A model generated the notes under the pieces. The model was given only the letters and a program-made list of their open reading frames with translations, was not told the DNA's origin and did not search any database. Made by a program: the position numbers and the translations under genes. This document shows positions 1 to 10,891 of a DNA stretch of 64,000 nt, piece by piece; positions within the stretch are counted from its first letter, which is position 1, and each line of letters begins with the position of its first letter. Origin of the DNA: Henckelia pumila (Eukaryota > Streptophyta > Magnoliopsida > Lamiales > Gesneriaceae); contig NC_133123.1 in the NCBI RefSeq assembly GCF_033568475.1, positions 59,217,522-59,281,521 on the forward strand, read 5' to 3'.

Positions 1-113
1 CAGTTCCAGTCCGAGAAGATTCAAGGAACACTTCAGACCAGGTTGATATGAGGGCTACTCCAGCACCAAGAAGAAGTACAAGATCAAATTCAAATGCTTC
101 GATAAAGAACTGA
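1..113 (+). CDS. C-terminal fragment of an unrecognised protein (partial, enters from the left)
   Basis: Reading frame 3 is open from the window edge for 36 codons to a TGA at 111-113. The visible tail is polar and rich in Ser, Arg, Asn and Pro (for example TPAPRRSTRSNSN), which looks like a disordered C-terminus. No domain can be recognised from so short a piece. It could be the end of a host gene or of a transposon protein. It precedes AT-rich DNA that would suit a 3' untranslated region. The call is weak because the frame is short. Confidence 0.3.
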   Translation, partial: VPVREDSRNTSDQVDMRATPAPRRSTRSNSNASIKN

Positions 114-194
114 CATATGAATCTCGGAATCTAGCACTATATTTTGCAACACAGCATATAACTTTAGTGTATCCAAGCTTTTGGTGATGTTTGC

Positions 195-274
195 TTTTGG
201 ATATGTACATTTATTTTGGAGGAGATTGTGATGTTTTCTTTTGGATATGTACATTTTGGAGGAGATGGTGATGT
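195..274. repeat. Imperfect tandem duplication, about 43 bp unit
   Basis: Two neighbouring copies of a unit starting TTTTGGATATGTACATTT and ending GGTGATGT or TTGTGATGT lie at about 195-234 and 238-274. The second copy lacks four bases. It sits in the AT-rich stretch 114-591, where I see no gene. Confidence 0.7.
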
Positions 275-591
275 GTAATTTTGGTTACATTAGACGGATA
301 CATTTGCTGTCAATTGATGGATACATTTGTTGTGCTAGGTAATATTTGTTGTTGTGATTTTGAGGTTTTATGATATTTAAGGGAAAACTCTATCATGAAT
401 TTTGGTTATTTTTTAACTATGTTTGCTTTAAAAACATATAACCAATCATTAGAGATTAAACAAAATAGTAGTGTTCATTCATTCAACACATAACATAGAA
501 TTTCAAGTCTGTTACATTCTTCCATCATCAAATTTTGCAGGCATCCAAATAAAAAAAAAACTAAAGTCACTACACCATGGAACCCTATCAA

Positions 592-987
592 TTAATCACT
601 GTTATGAGCAGAGTCCATTTTCTTCTTAACATCTTCATAAAGCTCAGCGATCTTAGCTGCATTGCGACGGTATGCATCAGCCAAATCCAGTTGAATTTTT
701 ATCATCTTCCCTAGTTCTTCAATCTGACTCATTGTTTCACCAGAGCTTGAAGATGCATTTGCATTTGGACCCGAAGTTGAGCTCGAACTACTAGAACGAT
801 TTTGGGCAGTAGGGGCAGAGAAAGCATGTTTTTTCTTTTGGTATGAATCATAAGCTCTCGATGCATTCTCTCTAATGGGAAATGATCTGTGCAATGAACC
901 ATTATATCCATTAACTTGCTCCCAACATTCTTCCCAACTATTATAAATACCGGGGATATATCCTTCAAAAACCACATATGTTTTTCC
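592..987 (-). CDS. Exon with an RNase H1 N-terminal (viroplasmin-like) domain, no catalytic domain seen
   Basis: The minus-strand exon runs from a splice-acceptor-like AG at 989-988 to a TAA at 592-594. Its first residues read GKTYVVFEGYIPGIY, followed by SWEECWEQVNGYNGS and RSFP. This is the pattern of the RNase H1 N-terminal hybrid-binding domain, also called the caulimovirus viroplasmin fold, which in that family binds RNA-DNA hybrids or dsRNA. A Ser-rich linker follows (about residues 60-85), then a helical, probably coiled-coil tail of about 45 residues. No RNase H catalytic core follows before the stop, so a catalytic role is unlikely. The upstream exon or exons are not resolved. A donor-like AAAT|GTAAGT on the minus strand near 1417 could be the previous exon, with the true 5' end lost to the gypsy fragment at about 1480. 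Domain assignment is from motif reading; gene completeness is uncertain. Confidence 0.55.
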   Translation of the reverse strand, partial: GKTYVVFEGYIPGIYNSWEECWEQVNGYNGSLHRSFPIRENASRAYDSYQKKKHAFSAPTAQNRSSSSSSTSGPNANASSSSGETMSQIEELGKMIKIQLDLADAYRRNAAKIAELYEDVKKKMDSAHNSD

Positions 988-1479
988 CTACATTTCAATA
1001 AACAAACATTTCAAAACATAAATTATACTCAAATAATATAGATTGTCAACATTCGAATAGGAAGCTAAACATCGAATCAAAGCGCTAACCATTATCGTAC
1101 AGAAAGCAAGCTACGACACTGCTGCAATAATGTAAACAATAGCGTCAGCATATACACATATACATGATACAATCCCATAAAAGAATCAGTGTGTCTACCA
1201 CTTGGAGTAAAAAATACAACTCGTACACATATCAGAAAACTTTCTGTAAAATATGAAACATTACTTCTCAAAATACCCTGAATCTATTTTGAATCAACAA
1301 AAAGAGAAACAAAACATACCTAATGAAATCTCGGGATTCCAAGAAATCTCACCACTAGATTGGGATCGGTAGCATAAAAAAGAAGTAACAAAGAATAAGA
1401 AACATAAAAAAACTTACATTTGCTACTCTCGAATTTGCTGGGTTCCTGTCGCTTCCCGTCGCCGACCAATGGCCGGTGG
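988..1479. other. Non-coding stretch, candidate intron and 5' part of the minus-strand gene
   Basis: AT-rich sequence without a convincing coding frame. On the minus strand a GTAAGTTTTT donor-like site lies just left of about 1418, and a matching acceptor-like AG lies at 989-988. An intron of about 430 bp is therefore possible. The left edge of the gypsy-derived sequence is near 1480 but no target duplication or LTR marks it. Confidence 0.35.
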
Positions 1480-3097
1480 TCCGATGGGATAGCATCCGAC
1501 GGAACAGGTCTTTCTCTCAATCGAGGCCTGCGAGTTCTTTGGGTCCCCGTACACAGTCTTTCAAGAAGTCTGGATCTACTTCTTCTTCCTCTGGTTCCGA
1601 TGGTGTTGTCCATTTTGGGAAGAAGGACAAGTGTGATCATTGTGGGAAGAACCATCCGACCGACCGATGCCGCAAAGCTTCTGGAGCTTTTTCCATTGTG
1701 GAGAGGTGGGTCATCTCCGGAGGGATTGCCCACTATCTTGGGGAGGAAGTTCTGGTTCAGGATCGAGTTCTCAAGCCACCGTTCAGCAGAGGTTGCAGGG
1801 ACAGCCTGCTGGGAGTTCACATTTGAGGCCGCGTACTTCTGGTCAAGTGTTTGCCTTGAGGCATGATCAGGCTGTGGAGGAGAATGAGAAGGTCATCGCA
1901 GGTACTTTTCTACTTTATGGTATACCTGCTCTTGTACTTATTGACACTGGTGCATCTCATTCCTTCATTTCTGCACGTTTTGTTAAGAGGCATAAGTTAC
2001 CATGCATTGCACTAGACGTAGTAGTTTCTGTTTCTACTCCGACGGGTCAGTCTGCTTTGGCCAAGCGTCTAGTGATGGGTTGCCCTTTAGAGTTCAAAGG
2101 TAACATCCTGTTAGCGAATCTCATTATTCTTGCGATGGACGATTTTGATTGTATTCTGGGGATAGACATACTGACTACCTACCGAGCCTCAGTGGACTGC
2201 TATCAGATATTAGTTCGCTTTCATCCGGATGAGAGTGAAAGATGGTTTTTCTATGGTGAGGAAGCGCGACCCCCGATGCCTTTGGTATCCGTTTTGAGAG
2301 CCTGTCGAGCTCTAGAGTCTGGCGGGGAATGCTACCTTATCTATGCAGTTGATTTGTCCACTGAGAGCATTGGGATAGAGTGTATTCCTGTTGTGGATGA
2401 ATTCCAAGATGTATTTACTGATGAGATTCCGGATTTTCCTCCTGCTAGGGAAGTTGAGTTTGGCATAGAATTTATGCCGGGTACTTCGCCTATTTCTCGA
2501 GCACCGTATCCTCTGGCTCCGTCAGAGATGCGAGAGTTAAAGAATCAGTTACAGGATCTTTTGGACAGGGGGTACATTCGTCCTAGTGTATCTCCTTTGG
2601 GTTCTCCTGTTCTCTTTGTGAAGAAGAAGGATGGGTCTATGCGGTTGTGCATTGACTATCGGCAGCTGAATCGAGTTACTGTGAAGAACAAGTATCATTT
2701 GCCTCGTATTGATGACTTGTTTGATCAGCTGCATGGTAATTCAGTTTACTCCAAGATTGATTTGAGATCTGGGTATCATCAGATGAGAGTCCGATATCAG
2801 GACATAGCCAAGACTGCATTCCGTACTCGCTATGGGCATTACGAGTTTCTAGTGATGTCATTTGGATTGACCAATGCGCGGGCTATATTTATGGATCCGA
2901 TGAACCGCGTTTTCAGGGAGTATTTGGACAAGTTTGTCGTGGTCTTAGTTGATGACATACTGGTGTATTTGCATAATGCGGAGGAACATGTTACTCACTT
3001 ACGGTTGGTACTGCAGACTCTTCGGGATGAGCAGTTGTATGCCAAACTGAGTAAGTATGAGTTTTGGATGGATAGAGTGGTCTTTCTTGGCCATATA
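1480..3097 (+). pseudogene. Gypsy-1 gag tail, protease and reverse transcriptase
   Basis: A basic Ser-rich segment leads to a zinc-knuckle region [13 protein letters not shown] at about 1630-1670. A frameshift of about 1 nt near 1690 separates it from the second knuckle [12 protein letters not shown]. The aspartic protease is marked by [15 protein letters not shown] (about 1935-1980). The reverse transcriptase starts near 2390 and contains [38 protein letters not shown] and [13 protein letters not shown]. The catalytic site reads LVDD at about 2945-2956, where the family usually has F or Y as the first residue; the two aspartates are kept. A second frameshift near 3097 (in GHI) breaks the frame before RNase H. 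In the family this polyprotein makes capsid, cleaves itself and copies the element's RNA into DNA. Confidence 0.88.
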
Positions 3098-3740
3098 TAT
3101 CCAGGGAGGGGATTTCTGTTGATCCGAGCAAGATTGAGGCTGTGCTTAATTGGTCGCGTCCGACAACGGTTGCTGAGATCCGTAGTTTTCTGGGTCTAGT
3201 AGGATATTATCGTCGTTTCATTTTGAACTTCTCTCATCTAGCTCGACCGTTGACGCAGCTTACCCGCAAGGGTGTGGATTTCGAATGGTCCTCCGAGTGC
3301 GAGGAGAATTTTTGTGAGCTTCGACAGCGGTTGACTTCTGCGCCGGTGTTGGCTTTACCGTCAGGATCTAGAGGGTATGTGGTGTATACCGATTCTTCTC
3401 TTCAAGGGTTGGGTTGTGTCCTGACTCAGAATGGGCATGTGATCGCATACGCTTCTAGACAACTGAAGCTTCATGAGGACAATTATCCGGTTCTTGATTT
3501 GGAGTTGGCAGCTATTGTGTTCGCTTTAAAGATCTGGCATCATTATCTGTATGGTGAAAAATTCGAGATCTTTATCGACCATAAGAGTCTCAAGTATTTG
3601 TTCACTCAGGCGGAGTTGAACATGAGGCAGAGAAATTGGATGGACTTACTTAAGGACTATGATTGCGAGATTAAGTTCCATCCGGGAGCTGCTAATCTCA
3701 CTGCTGATGCTTTGAGTCGCAAGGTGCGACTGTCTGCTTT
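3098..3740 (+). pseudogene. Gypsy-1 RT connection and RNase H domain
   Basis: The frame resumes after the GHI break with [19 protein letters not shown], followed by [14 protein letters not shown] (thumb/connection) and the RNase H domain. The latter has the first catalytic Asp in VVYTDSS, then [10 protein letters not shown], the Glu in [32 protein letters not shown] and the family end ADALSRK at about 3705-3722. A further 1-nt frameshift lies near 3740, just after the domain. In the life cycle RNase H removes the RNA strand during cDNA synthesis. Confidence 0.88.
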
Positions 3741-5279
3741 CAGACTTGTTCTATGTCTAGTGCGATCGGTGATTGTTGTTCTTCAGGGTACACCTTCAAG
3801 CACAAGAAAGTTATGCAGAGTATCCAGATGTTTGCGATGTTATCTGAGCTAGCTTTGTATTCGCATATTCGAGATGCTCAGATGTCTGATTCAAAGACCC
3901 AGCGTTTGGCTCGTCTAGCCAACGAGGGTAGTACGTCTGGATTTCACTATCAGCCAGATGGTTTTCTGTGTTTGTCTGGTAGGCTTGTGATTTCGCAAGA
4001 TGAAGAGTTGCGAAAGGAGATCTTGTCTTAGGCACATCGCACTAAGTTGAGTATTCATCCGGGAAGCAACAAAATGTACAAGGATCTATGTACTCGGTTT
4101 TGGTGGAAGGAGATAAAACGCAGCGTGTATCAGTATGTTTCTAGATGTTTGGTGTGTCAACAGGTCAAGGCAGAGCACCGATGACCTGGAGGTTTGCTTC
4201 ACAGTCTGCCTATTCCTGAGTGGAAATGAGAGTTTATCACGATAGATTTTGTGACCCATTTGCCGGTATCCTCGAGGAGTTGTGATGCTATCTGGGTTGT
4301 GGTGGACCGACTCACCAAGTCAGCGCATTTCATTGCTTATAGCCGAGAGTACACTGTAGATCGTATGGCTCATTTGTATATTCAGGAGATCGTTCGACTT
4401 CATGGAGTGCCTGTGAGCATTGTCAGCGATCGAGACCCCAGGTTAACCTCTAGATTCTGGGGGAGTGTTCAGCGTGCGATGGGCACTGCTCTCAGTTTGA
4501 GTACTACCTATCATCCGGAGACAGATGGTCAGTCAGAGCGCACTATCCATACTTTGGAGGATATGCTTCGAGCTTGCACTATCGACTTTGGTACAGCCTG
4601 GCAGGATCATTTGTCATTAATTGAGTTCACGTACAACAATAGCTATCATACTAGCATTGAGATGACACCTTTTGAGGCGTTGTACGGGCGACATTGTCGT
4701 ACTCCACTCTTCTGGGAAGAAGTGGGGGAGAGACAGGCTGAGGGACCATAGTTTATCCATCAGGCAGCAGATGTTGTTGATCAGATCAAGAAACGGATTA
4801 AGACTGCACATGATCGTCAGGCCAGCTATGCTAATACTAAGCGTAGGCCTTTGCAGTTCGATGTTGGGGAGAAAGTGTTTCTGAGAGTGTCACCTTTCCG
4901 CAGAATTCTCAGATTTGGCCTCAAGGGCAAGTTGTCTCCAAGGTTTATCGGTCCATTTGAGATCTTGGAGAGCATTGGAGATTTTTCTTATCGTCTAGCC
5001 TTGCCACTGTATCTGTCCAGTATACACGACGTGTTCCACATATCTCTGTTGCGACGGTATGTGGCAGATCCGTCTCATATTCTGCAACGGTCTGAAGTTC
5101 AGGTGGATAAGGATTTGACTTATTTTGAAAGACCTATTCGTATCCTGGATCATAAGGATAAGGTCTTGCGGAATAAAGTAATTCCTTTTGTTTTAGTTCA
5201 ATGGCAGCGTCGAGGCACTGAAGAAGCTACTTGGGAGCTCGAAAGCAGGATGCGTTCAGAACATCCTGAATTGTTTTGA
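3741..5279 (+). pseudogene. Gypsy-1 integrase with chromodomain-like C-terminus
   Basis: The zinc-binding HHCC module is visible (AHRTKLSIHPG, then CLVCQQVK). The catalytic core keeps Asp in TIDFVTHLP (about 4240), Asp in IVSDRDPRLTS (about 4428) and Glu in TDGQSERTIHTLEDMLR (about 4520). The C-terminal part has KLSPRFIGPFEILE, HDVFHISLLRRYV and ends EEATWELES...HPELF with TGA at 5277-5279, a chromodomain-like tail. In-frame stops lie at 4029 (TAG), 4182 (TGA, from CGA), 4227 (TGA, where W is expected in PEWKWE) and 4749 (TAG). The integrase would insert element cDNA into the genome; this copy cannot. Confidence 0.88.
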
Positions 5280-5310
5280 GTTGTATTCTATTGAAAACAC
5301 TGTAAATTTT
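5280..5310. other. Junction between Gypsy-1 pol end and the truncated LTR of element A
   Basis: Between the pol stop and the first sequence shared with the interior of the A LTR (AATCATTT[A/G]GGTTATT, compare about 30742) lie only about 30 bp. The polypurine tract and about 570 bp of LTR 5' end present in the 3' copy (20583-20924 plus 30511-30745) are missing here. This is a deletion or recombination junction. Confidence 0.65.
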
Positions 5311-7784
5311 TACTTTTGAAAATAAGAATCATTTAGGTTATTTAAATTATTTTAAAATGCTCTGTTTTGTTGTTTAAATATTTTAATCATTGTTCTGACA
5401 TCAAAATATTTAAAGTATTGATTTTAATTTTTAAGTTAGTGTTTAAATTCTTTAAAATGTTTATTTGTTATTGTGACGCCTAAATTCATAAATTAAATTC
5501 CATGTCTAAATTAGTTTTGATGTTTAAATTTCTAAAATTTATAATGATTTAAATGATTTAAATTTCCTTATAATTTAATTGCGTCAATATTTAAATTTAA
5601 TTGCTTGAGATACTTGAGATTTGTGACCTTCGGCTCCGGCACGCGGTTAAAATGGACACGTCGGGAAAATCTCATATTCTAAATTTGTATGGGCTAAAAT
5701 TCTTAAAAGTTGAAGGAAATAAAAATAAATTTTATTTTTAAATTTTCCAAGTAAAGAAAATCGCGTAAGTGCTTCTTTGCGCATAATTCCCAATATTTCT
5801 CAAAATTTACCTTTTTGGATCCGGACTAGTAAAATTATATTCTTAATATTTAAATTTAAAGATTTTAGACTTAGAAATTAAAAATAAGTGCAAAATCCTA
5901 TAACCTAAAGTTGTAATAATAAAAGTAGCACTTTTATTAGTGAAAAATCACTTTTGTGCACACCCTACACTCACACCACCTACCTATACATACACACACT
6001 AATACATATAATTAATAAGGATCTAGAACACTCCTCTCACACCCAATTAAACTTCAATCTTTCAACACTGGCCCCCAAACTCACGGCTCTCTCCTTCCCC
6101 TCCCAAGAATCTCAATCGGCTGCCTCCAACCTTGATCCCATCCACTTTGCCGGCCATTTCCAGCCACCTACCGCTGCCGTGCCGCCTTGGAGGCCACCTT
6201 AGTAGGATGCTCCAGCTGCTGGACGTGGGTTTGAGCTGAGTTTCAGCTCCATTTTCTCTTGGTTGCAAGTTGAGGCAAGAAACTCCTTCTCTTTTTAAAA
6301 CCCAAGCATAGAATATATTTGTCCTTGGCTCTTTTCTTTAAATTCAAATTTTTCAGAAATTTTTTAGTATGAAATGTGTATGTTGGTTCGAAATTTCAGT
6401 GTTTAAGGCTTGGAGGATTTATTTTGTTCATCTTTCAATTCTAGCATGCTCTTGGTGCTTGAATGAGTGAGTTTCATGCATTTAAATGGAAATTTCGGTG
6501 TATAAATTGAAAAATCAGAATGAACATGTTTATTGCTGCCCATTTTTATGTGTGTTTGAAGGGTTTTAAGACTCTCATAGTGTTATGCCAGTCACATTAT
6601 ATATATGCTTTGATATGTTGCAAATTGTATTGAGTTGGTTGCGTTTGAATTGAAATTTTGATTGAAATGGATGAAAGGAGTGGAGGGGCTACCCATGTGG
6701 TGTGTATGGGATAAAACTGTGATATTAAATGAGTATTAGGTGGGCTATAAGGTCTGGTTATGTAGTAATCTTTTTGGAAGGTTAATTAGTGGAATTTGAA
6801 GGCGCCGAACTAACATTTTGGGTGAAACGATTGAAATGAGCTAGCACCGGGCAAGTGACTAGGTCAAGGGCCCTATCTGGTAATTTAGTGATTCTTATAA
6901 GTTGCTTGGATGGTATTTGAGGTGTTAGAACATGAGGAGTGAGTTTTGGAGTCCTTAGCATTAAGGGTGTCAAAACAGATTTTTTTTTTCCTACGCAATT
7001 AACTTCTAAGAATCAGGTCTGAATGGATCCTTGGCGAGGTCTGGCTAGGGTCTACCATTGATTTACTGATTATAGGTGATGTTAGGGTCATGTCGGTGGA
7101 AATTGGGCTTATTTCGGATAAGAATCAAATAAGTTAGGTGTGTATTAAGTTGGGGTGTCGTGAGACGATTTTTCTATCATCTATGGTCTGTCCAGGAATT
7201 TAAATCGTTCGGGTTGTTCAGGCCTTCATTAAAGGATTACTACTGATCCTAGGTGTGTTTTAAGATGTGTTTGAGGTACCGGTTTGAACGGAAAGCTTTT
7301 TGGATAAGAATAGGCTAAGTTATGGGTCGTACGGGCCAACCGCTCGAGTTAGATCTTTTTGAACATAAGTCTAAGTAATAAATAGAAAGTCCTTAAGCCT
7401 AGGGTGCTCACCTACACTCGATTCATCCACCAATTTAATTTCACACTATCCTTTGAGTTTCATGTCATTTAAATTATTCAACGCCATTTATTCGCGTGCG
7501 TGGCTTCAAATTTATTTAATATTCTAGTCCCGAAGTCTTTTATTAAAGAATGCTTGTAAAGGTAAATGTTGAAATGAGAAAAATTTAAATGAATGAAAAG
7601 TTAAAGTATGAGGAGAATTGGTTGTGACTTAGACGTGCAATGATGGGTCGGGGGATGCCCTGACTCACTTGCCAAATGAGACGTGTAGTACGGTGTTTAA
7701 CTGGAGACATCCGATATCCCTACCAAATTCAGACGTGTAGTACGGTGTTTAACGGGAGAAATCTCGGCATCCCTACCAAATTCA
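5310..7784 (+). repeat. Element A 5' LTR, left part (start truncated, interrupted by B)
   Basis: It matches 30742-33190 throughout with scattered substitutions and small indels. Long AT-rich tracts lead to a segment with CACACC repeats (5957-6000) and an open frame shared with the other LTR, then to the start of the 55 bp tandem array at about 7670. The array is split by the copia insertion at 7784/7785. No host gene is seen in it. Confidence 0.85.
7676..7784. repeat. Start of 53-55 bp tandem array inside A 5' LTR
   Basis: Units begin AGACGTGTAGTACGGTG and end CCCTACCAAATTC. Two units lie left of insertion B and two more, one diverged (GGGGCAATGTGG), lie right of it at about 17121-17230. The 3' LTR carries four units in a row (33083-33300). 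Confidence 0.85.
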
Positions 7785-9630
7785 TGTTGGTGAACGGCGA
7801 TCAGATCAATCAGAATTGATACCCGGTGCAGCGGAATTTTAAAATTTTATATGGAACGATTCCATAATGGATATCAAAACTTTACGATTAAATTGTGCGT
7901 GTAAAAATTAAATAACAATTATAAATTTTTACCTCCAATCTCGAATCGAGATTATGGACACCAACAGATTACTCTGCTCTTGTTGTATATCCCAGGAACT
8001 GATGGACGAACAATTCTTCAATCAGGTCCACGAACAGAAATTTAATTCCTCTGATAGATTGCACTAGAAAATCTATCAAAAGTTTCTACGAAGAGAATTA
8101 ACGAATTTGATCTGTTAAACCAGACTGCAAATTCAAAATTCACAGGCTGGATTTTCCCGAGCAGAGAGGGAGGGGGCGCGGCCACTTTAGAAAACACAGC
8201 TAGGGTTTTCGAAAATATTTTTGTGACCTCTGTTATGTAATTCCTGTACTGCAATAACTTATTTATAATGTGGGCTGCTAACAGCTTAGGGCCCATTAGT
8301 CATAAGTTCAAGCCTGACAAGCAAAGCCCGCATGTTCAGAAATTATTATAAAATTCATCGTGACTCAGATTGATAAACCAATTTCACCAATGTGCATAGA
8401 AACCATTTCTGCATCTTTCAAAGTCAAGATAAATTTTCTGAATCCGAATTCAGTGGTTTCCAAAAATGCCCATCCCTATGTCATTTTAGGAAATCTTACT
8501 CCTCTACTCTTAAATAAGAAGTCCCACTTCTTTGTTCATTAAATTTAACTCTTTAAATTTAACTATCTCAACGGGGATTAAAAATCCATTACTCTGTGTG
8601 ACCCTCAATGGTTCAGGGATACAGCTAGCCATGGGCTCACAACTCCTTGTGACTCGGAACAACAATTTCCGACTTGCCCATCGAATCATGGTAAGAGCGC
8701 CTAGCAACATCGCCCCATGATTCCCTAGGTATCACTGATAGTGCCTGCAAGAACCAATAGATTTTGGTTAGCGTACAGTACGGTCCCTTCATTCATATAT
8801 CCCGATCGAATCAACAACCATTGGTAAATCGAGAGTCGTTCGAGATTCGATAACTACGCAATACATCTTGAAGATCAAATAGTGACATCGCATGTGCTAC
8901 TAAGAAACCATTTTTTAAAACACATCATGTACTCTGGCCAGAGATTCGTCACACTAATATCTCCTCAGATTGCATAGGATATCCACACTCGCAAGTATGT
9001 GGTGAATCCTTGACAACAAAGCATCGACTCCTATATGTGTCGTAACTATACCCAATCCCGACACCTGATGACCCCAATAGAGTCGGTAAACGAGTCAAAG
9101 CACAGTACTAGCATATAGAGTCTCAATGATGTTTCAAGTAGTAAGGACTAATGGTGTACAACCAAAACCGCGGACTTTATCCACTCGATAAGTGATAACC
9201 ACTTGGAAAGTCCGGATAGGGTAGTTCGATCATTCATCGTATGAATATCCATTTGCATGCTTTGAACATCTCTATGTTCCATACCAATGAAACGTGGTAC
9301 TCGGCATCGCAAATGCTAGTCTCAATCTCGAGCGATCCTTATCCTTATTAACGGACGGCTCAATCGACTAGGAACTGTTTAGAATATATAGTGACTATAA
9401 GATGTGTTTCATGATAGTCATCCCCATGTACTACCACATCTTACATACACTATAGTATATTCAAGGTCTTTATCAAAACAACAATAGTATATCACAATAT
9501 AACAATATGAAGAAAGATAAAGTCATTGCCATTAATAAAAGTGTAAATTATATTAAACAAAAGATTGTTTATACAAAGAGTCATCAAAGCCCTTAGCCAC
9601 AAGTTGGCTCACCGGGCACCCACTCTTTCA
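7785..9630 (-). repeat. Element B 3' LTR
   Basis: On the + strand it begins TGTTGGTGAACGGCG and ends CACCCACTCTTTCA; in element sense it begins TGAAAGAGTGGG. It is the same length as its partner at 15274-17119. Short open frames inside (about 60-84 codons) recur in both LTRs only because the LTRs are copies. I regard them as non-coding. Confidence 0.95.
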
Positions 9631-9645
9631 ATCTCCCACTTGCCC
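9631..9645 (-). promoter_or_regulatory. Element B polypurine tract
   Basis: Immediately inside the 3' LTR the minus strand reads GCAAGTGGGAGAT, a purine-rich tract of the copia type that primes plus-strand DNA synthesis. Confidence 0.8.
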
Positions 9646-10048
9646 TAAAGCCAACTAGTCATACTACGTAGACCCATTGCTTCGCGATGTTTGTCAAATA
9701 ATGGTCCTGGCAAGGGCTTAGTAAGTGGATCAGCGATATTGTCTGCAGAGGCCACTCTCTCGACAGTGATGTCTCCTCTTTCCACGATCTCCCGGATGAT
9801 GTGGTATTTCCTTCGTACGTGTTTGGATCTTTGATGAGACCTTGGTTCCTTTGCCTGAGCAACGGCACCCGTGTTGTCACAGTACACCGGGACTGGACCA
9901 ACAACTTCAGGAATAACGCCCAACTCTTGGACAAAATTCCTCATCCAAACGGCCTCTTTAGCAGCAGCTGATGCCGCAATGTATTCTGCCTCAGTGGTGG
10001 AATCCGCTGTGGTGTCCTGCTTGGAACTCTTCCAAGAGACACACCGCC
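9645..10048 (-). pseudogene. Element B RNase H domain end (frame-shifted from RT)
   Basis: After a frameshift near 10040-10050, where the expected GGAVSWKSSKQ is split, the frame reads through AEYIAASAAAKEAVWMRNF. It continues with the copia RNase H signature VYCDNTGAVAQAKEP, then HVRRKYHIIRE and ADPLTKPLPGPLFDKHR, and stops at 9645. The catalytic Glu (TEAEYIAA context) and Asp (YCDN) are readable. It would degrade the RNA strand during reverse transcription, but the frameshift separates it from the RT. Confidence 0.88.
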
Positions 10049-10888
10049 ATTGAGCATGAACACAAATCCAGAGGTTGACTTCGAGTCATCCACGTCACTT
10101 TGGAAGCTAGAGTCGGTATAGCCTTCCAATTTCAGTTCTCTTCCTCCATATACCATGAACATATTCTTAGTCCTTTGTAAGTACTTAAGAATGTCCTTCA
10201 CGGCTTTCCAATGCATTTGACCGGGATTAGCTTGATATCTGCTCGTGACACTCAGAGCAAATGCTACATCCGGTCTGGTAGATATCATCCCATACATGAT
10301 ACTACCTATGGCTGACGCATATGGTACATGTGTCATTTTCTCTATCTCTTCATCAGTCTTGGGACACATAGACTTGTATAGAGAAACTCCATGACACATA
10401 GGTAGATGCCCTCTCTTGGACCCATCCATTGAAAACCTTTTCAATATGGTTTCGATGTAAGTTGATTGAGTGAGTCCTATCATTCTATTAGATCTATCTC
10501 TATAGATCTGTATCCCTAGAATATAGGATGCCTCACCCAAATCCTTCATCGAGAATCTACCTGATAACCATATCTTTGTTGACTGCAACATCCCTACGTC
10601 ATTCCCAATGAGTAGGATGTCATCAACATAAAGTACTAAGAATGTCACAGCATCCTTAACTACTTTCTTGTACACGCATGGTTCCTCCGGGTTTTTGATG
10701 AAACCAAAATCCTTTATTGTTTCATCAAATTTCTGGTTCCAACTTCTTGATGCTTGTTTGAGACCATAGATCGATCTCTGAATCTTGCATACCTTATGCT
10801 CGCTTCCCATGGATGTGTATCCCTCAGGCTGCGTCATATAGATCTCTTCCTTAATGTTTCCATTAAGAAATGCAGTCTTCACATCCAT
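9949..10888 (-). pseudogene. Element B reverse transcriptase (Ty1/copia)
   Basis: The frame begins after a TGA at 10889-10891 that replaces the Trp of the conserved DYEIWQMDVKTAFLNG. Visible motifs are QMDVKTAFLNG, YMTQPEGY, KVCKIQRSIYGLKQASRSWN, the catalytic LYVDDILLIG (two adjacent Asp), and the first RNase H motif EGYTDSSFQSDVDD with SGFVFMLNGG. The frame is the same as gag and integrase, so the original polyprotein was one long frame. The domain copies element RNA into cDNA in the virus-like particle. Confidence 0.92.
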
Positions 10889-10891
10889 TTG

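Larger units (their letters stand above)
1480..5279 (+). mobile_element. Gypsy-1: truncated, decayed Ty3/gypsy gag-pol without its own 5' LTR
   Basis: The + strand carries, in order, zinc knuckle, protease, reverse transcriptase, RNase H, integrase and a chromodomain-like C-terminus, which is the Ty3/gypsy order. The end resembles plant chromovirus (Tekay/Del-type) polyproteins, by inference. The capsid part of gag, the 5' LTR and the primer-binding site are absent on the left. On the right no polypurine tract follows the stop at 5279, and the sequence passes within about 30 bp into the interior of an A-type LTR. At least three frameshifts and four nonsense codons are visible, so it is dead. 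Confidence 0.9.

Noticed and set aside
1320-1866. Overlapping frames of 116-166 codons around the Gypsy-1 start
   Set aside because: Most are shadows of the gag frame, which alone carries the zinc-knuckle motifs. The minus-strand part near 1418-1480 was kept only as a possible exon.
5954-6202. 82-codon frame starting MCTPYTHTTYLYIH, repeated at 31362-31610
   Set aside because: It is shared only because both lie in the LTRs of element A. The sequence is a translated CACAC/Pro-Ser-rich leader-like segment with no family motif, and no sign of preference for silent changes is evident by eye.
8042-8720. Pairs of 60-84 codon frames on both strands, repeated at 15531-16209
   Set aside because: They are duplicated because they lie in the two LTRs of element B. 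Frames overlap on both strands and carry no recognisable domain.
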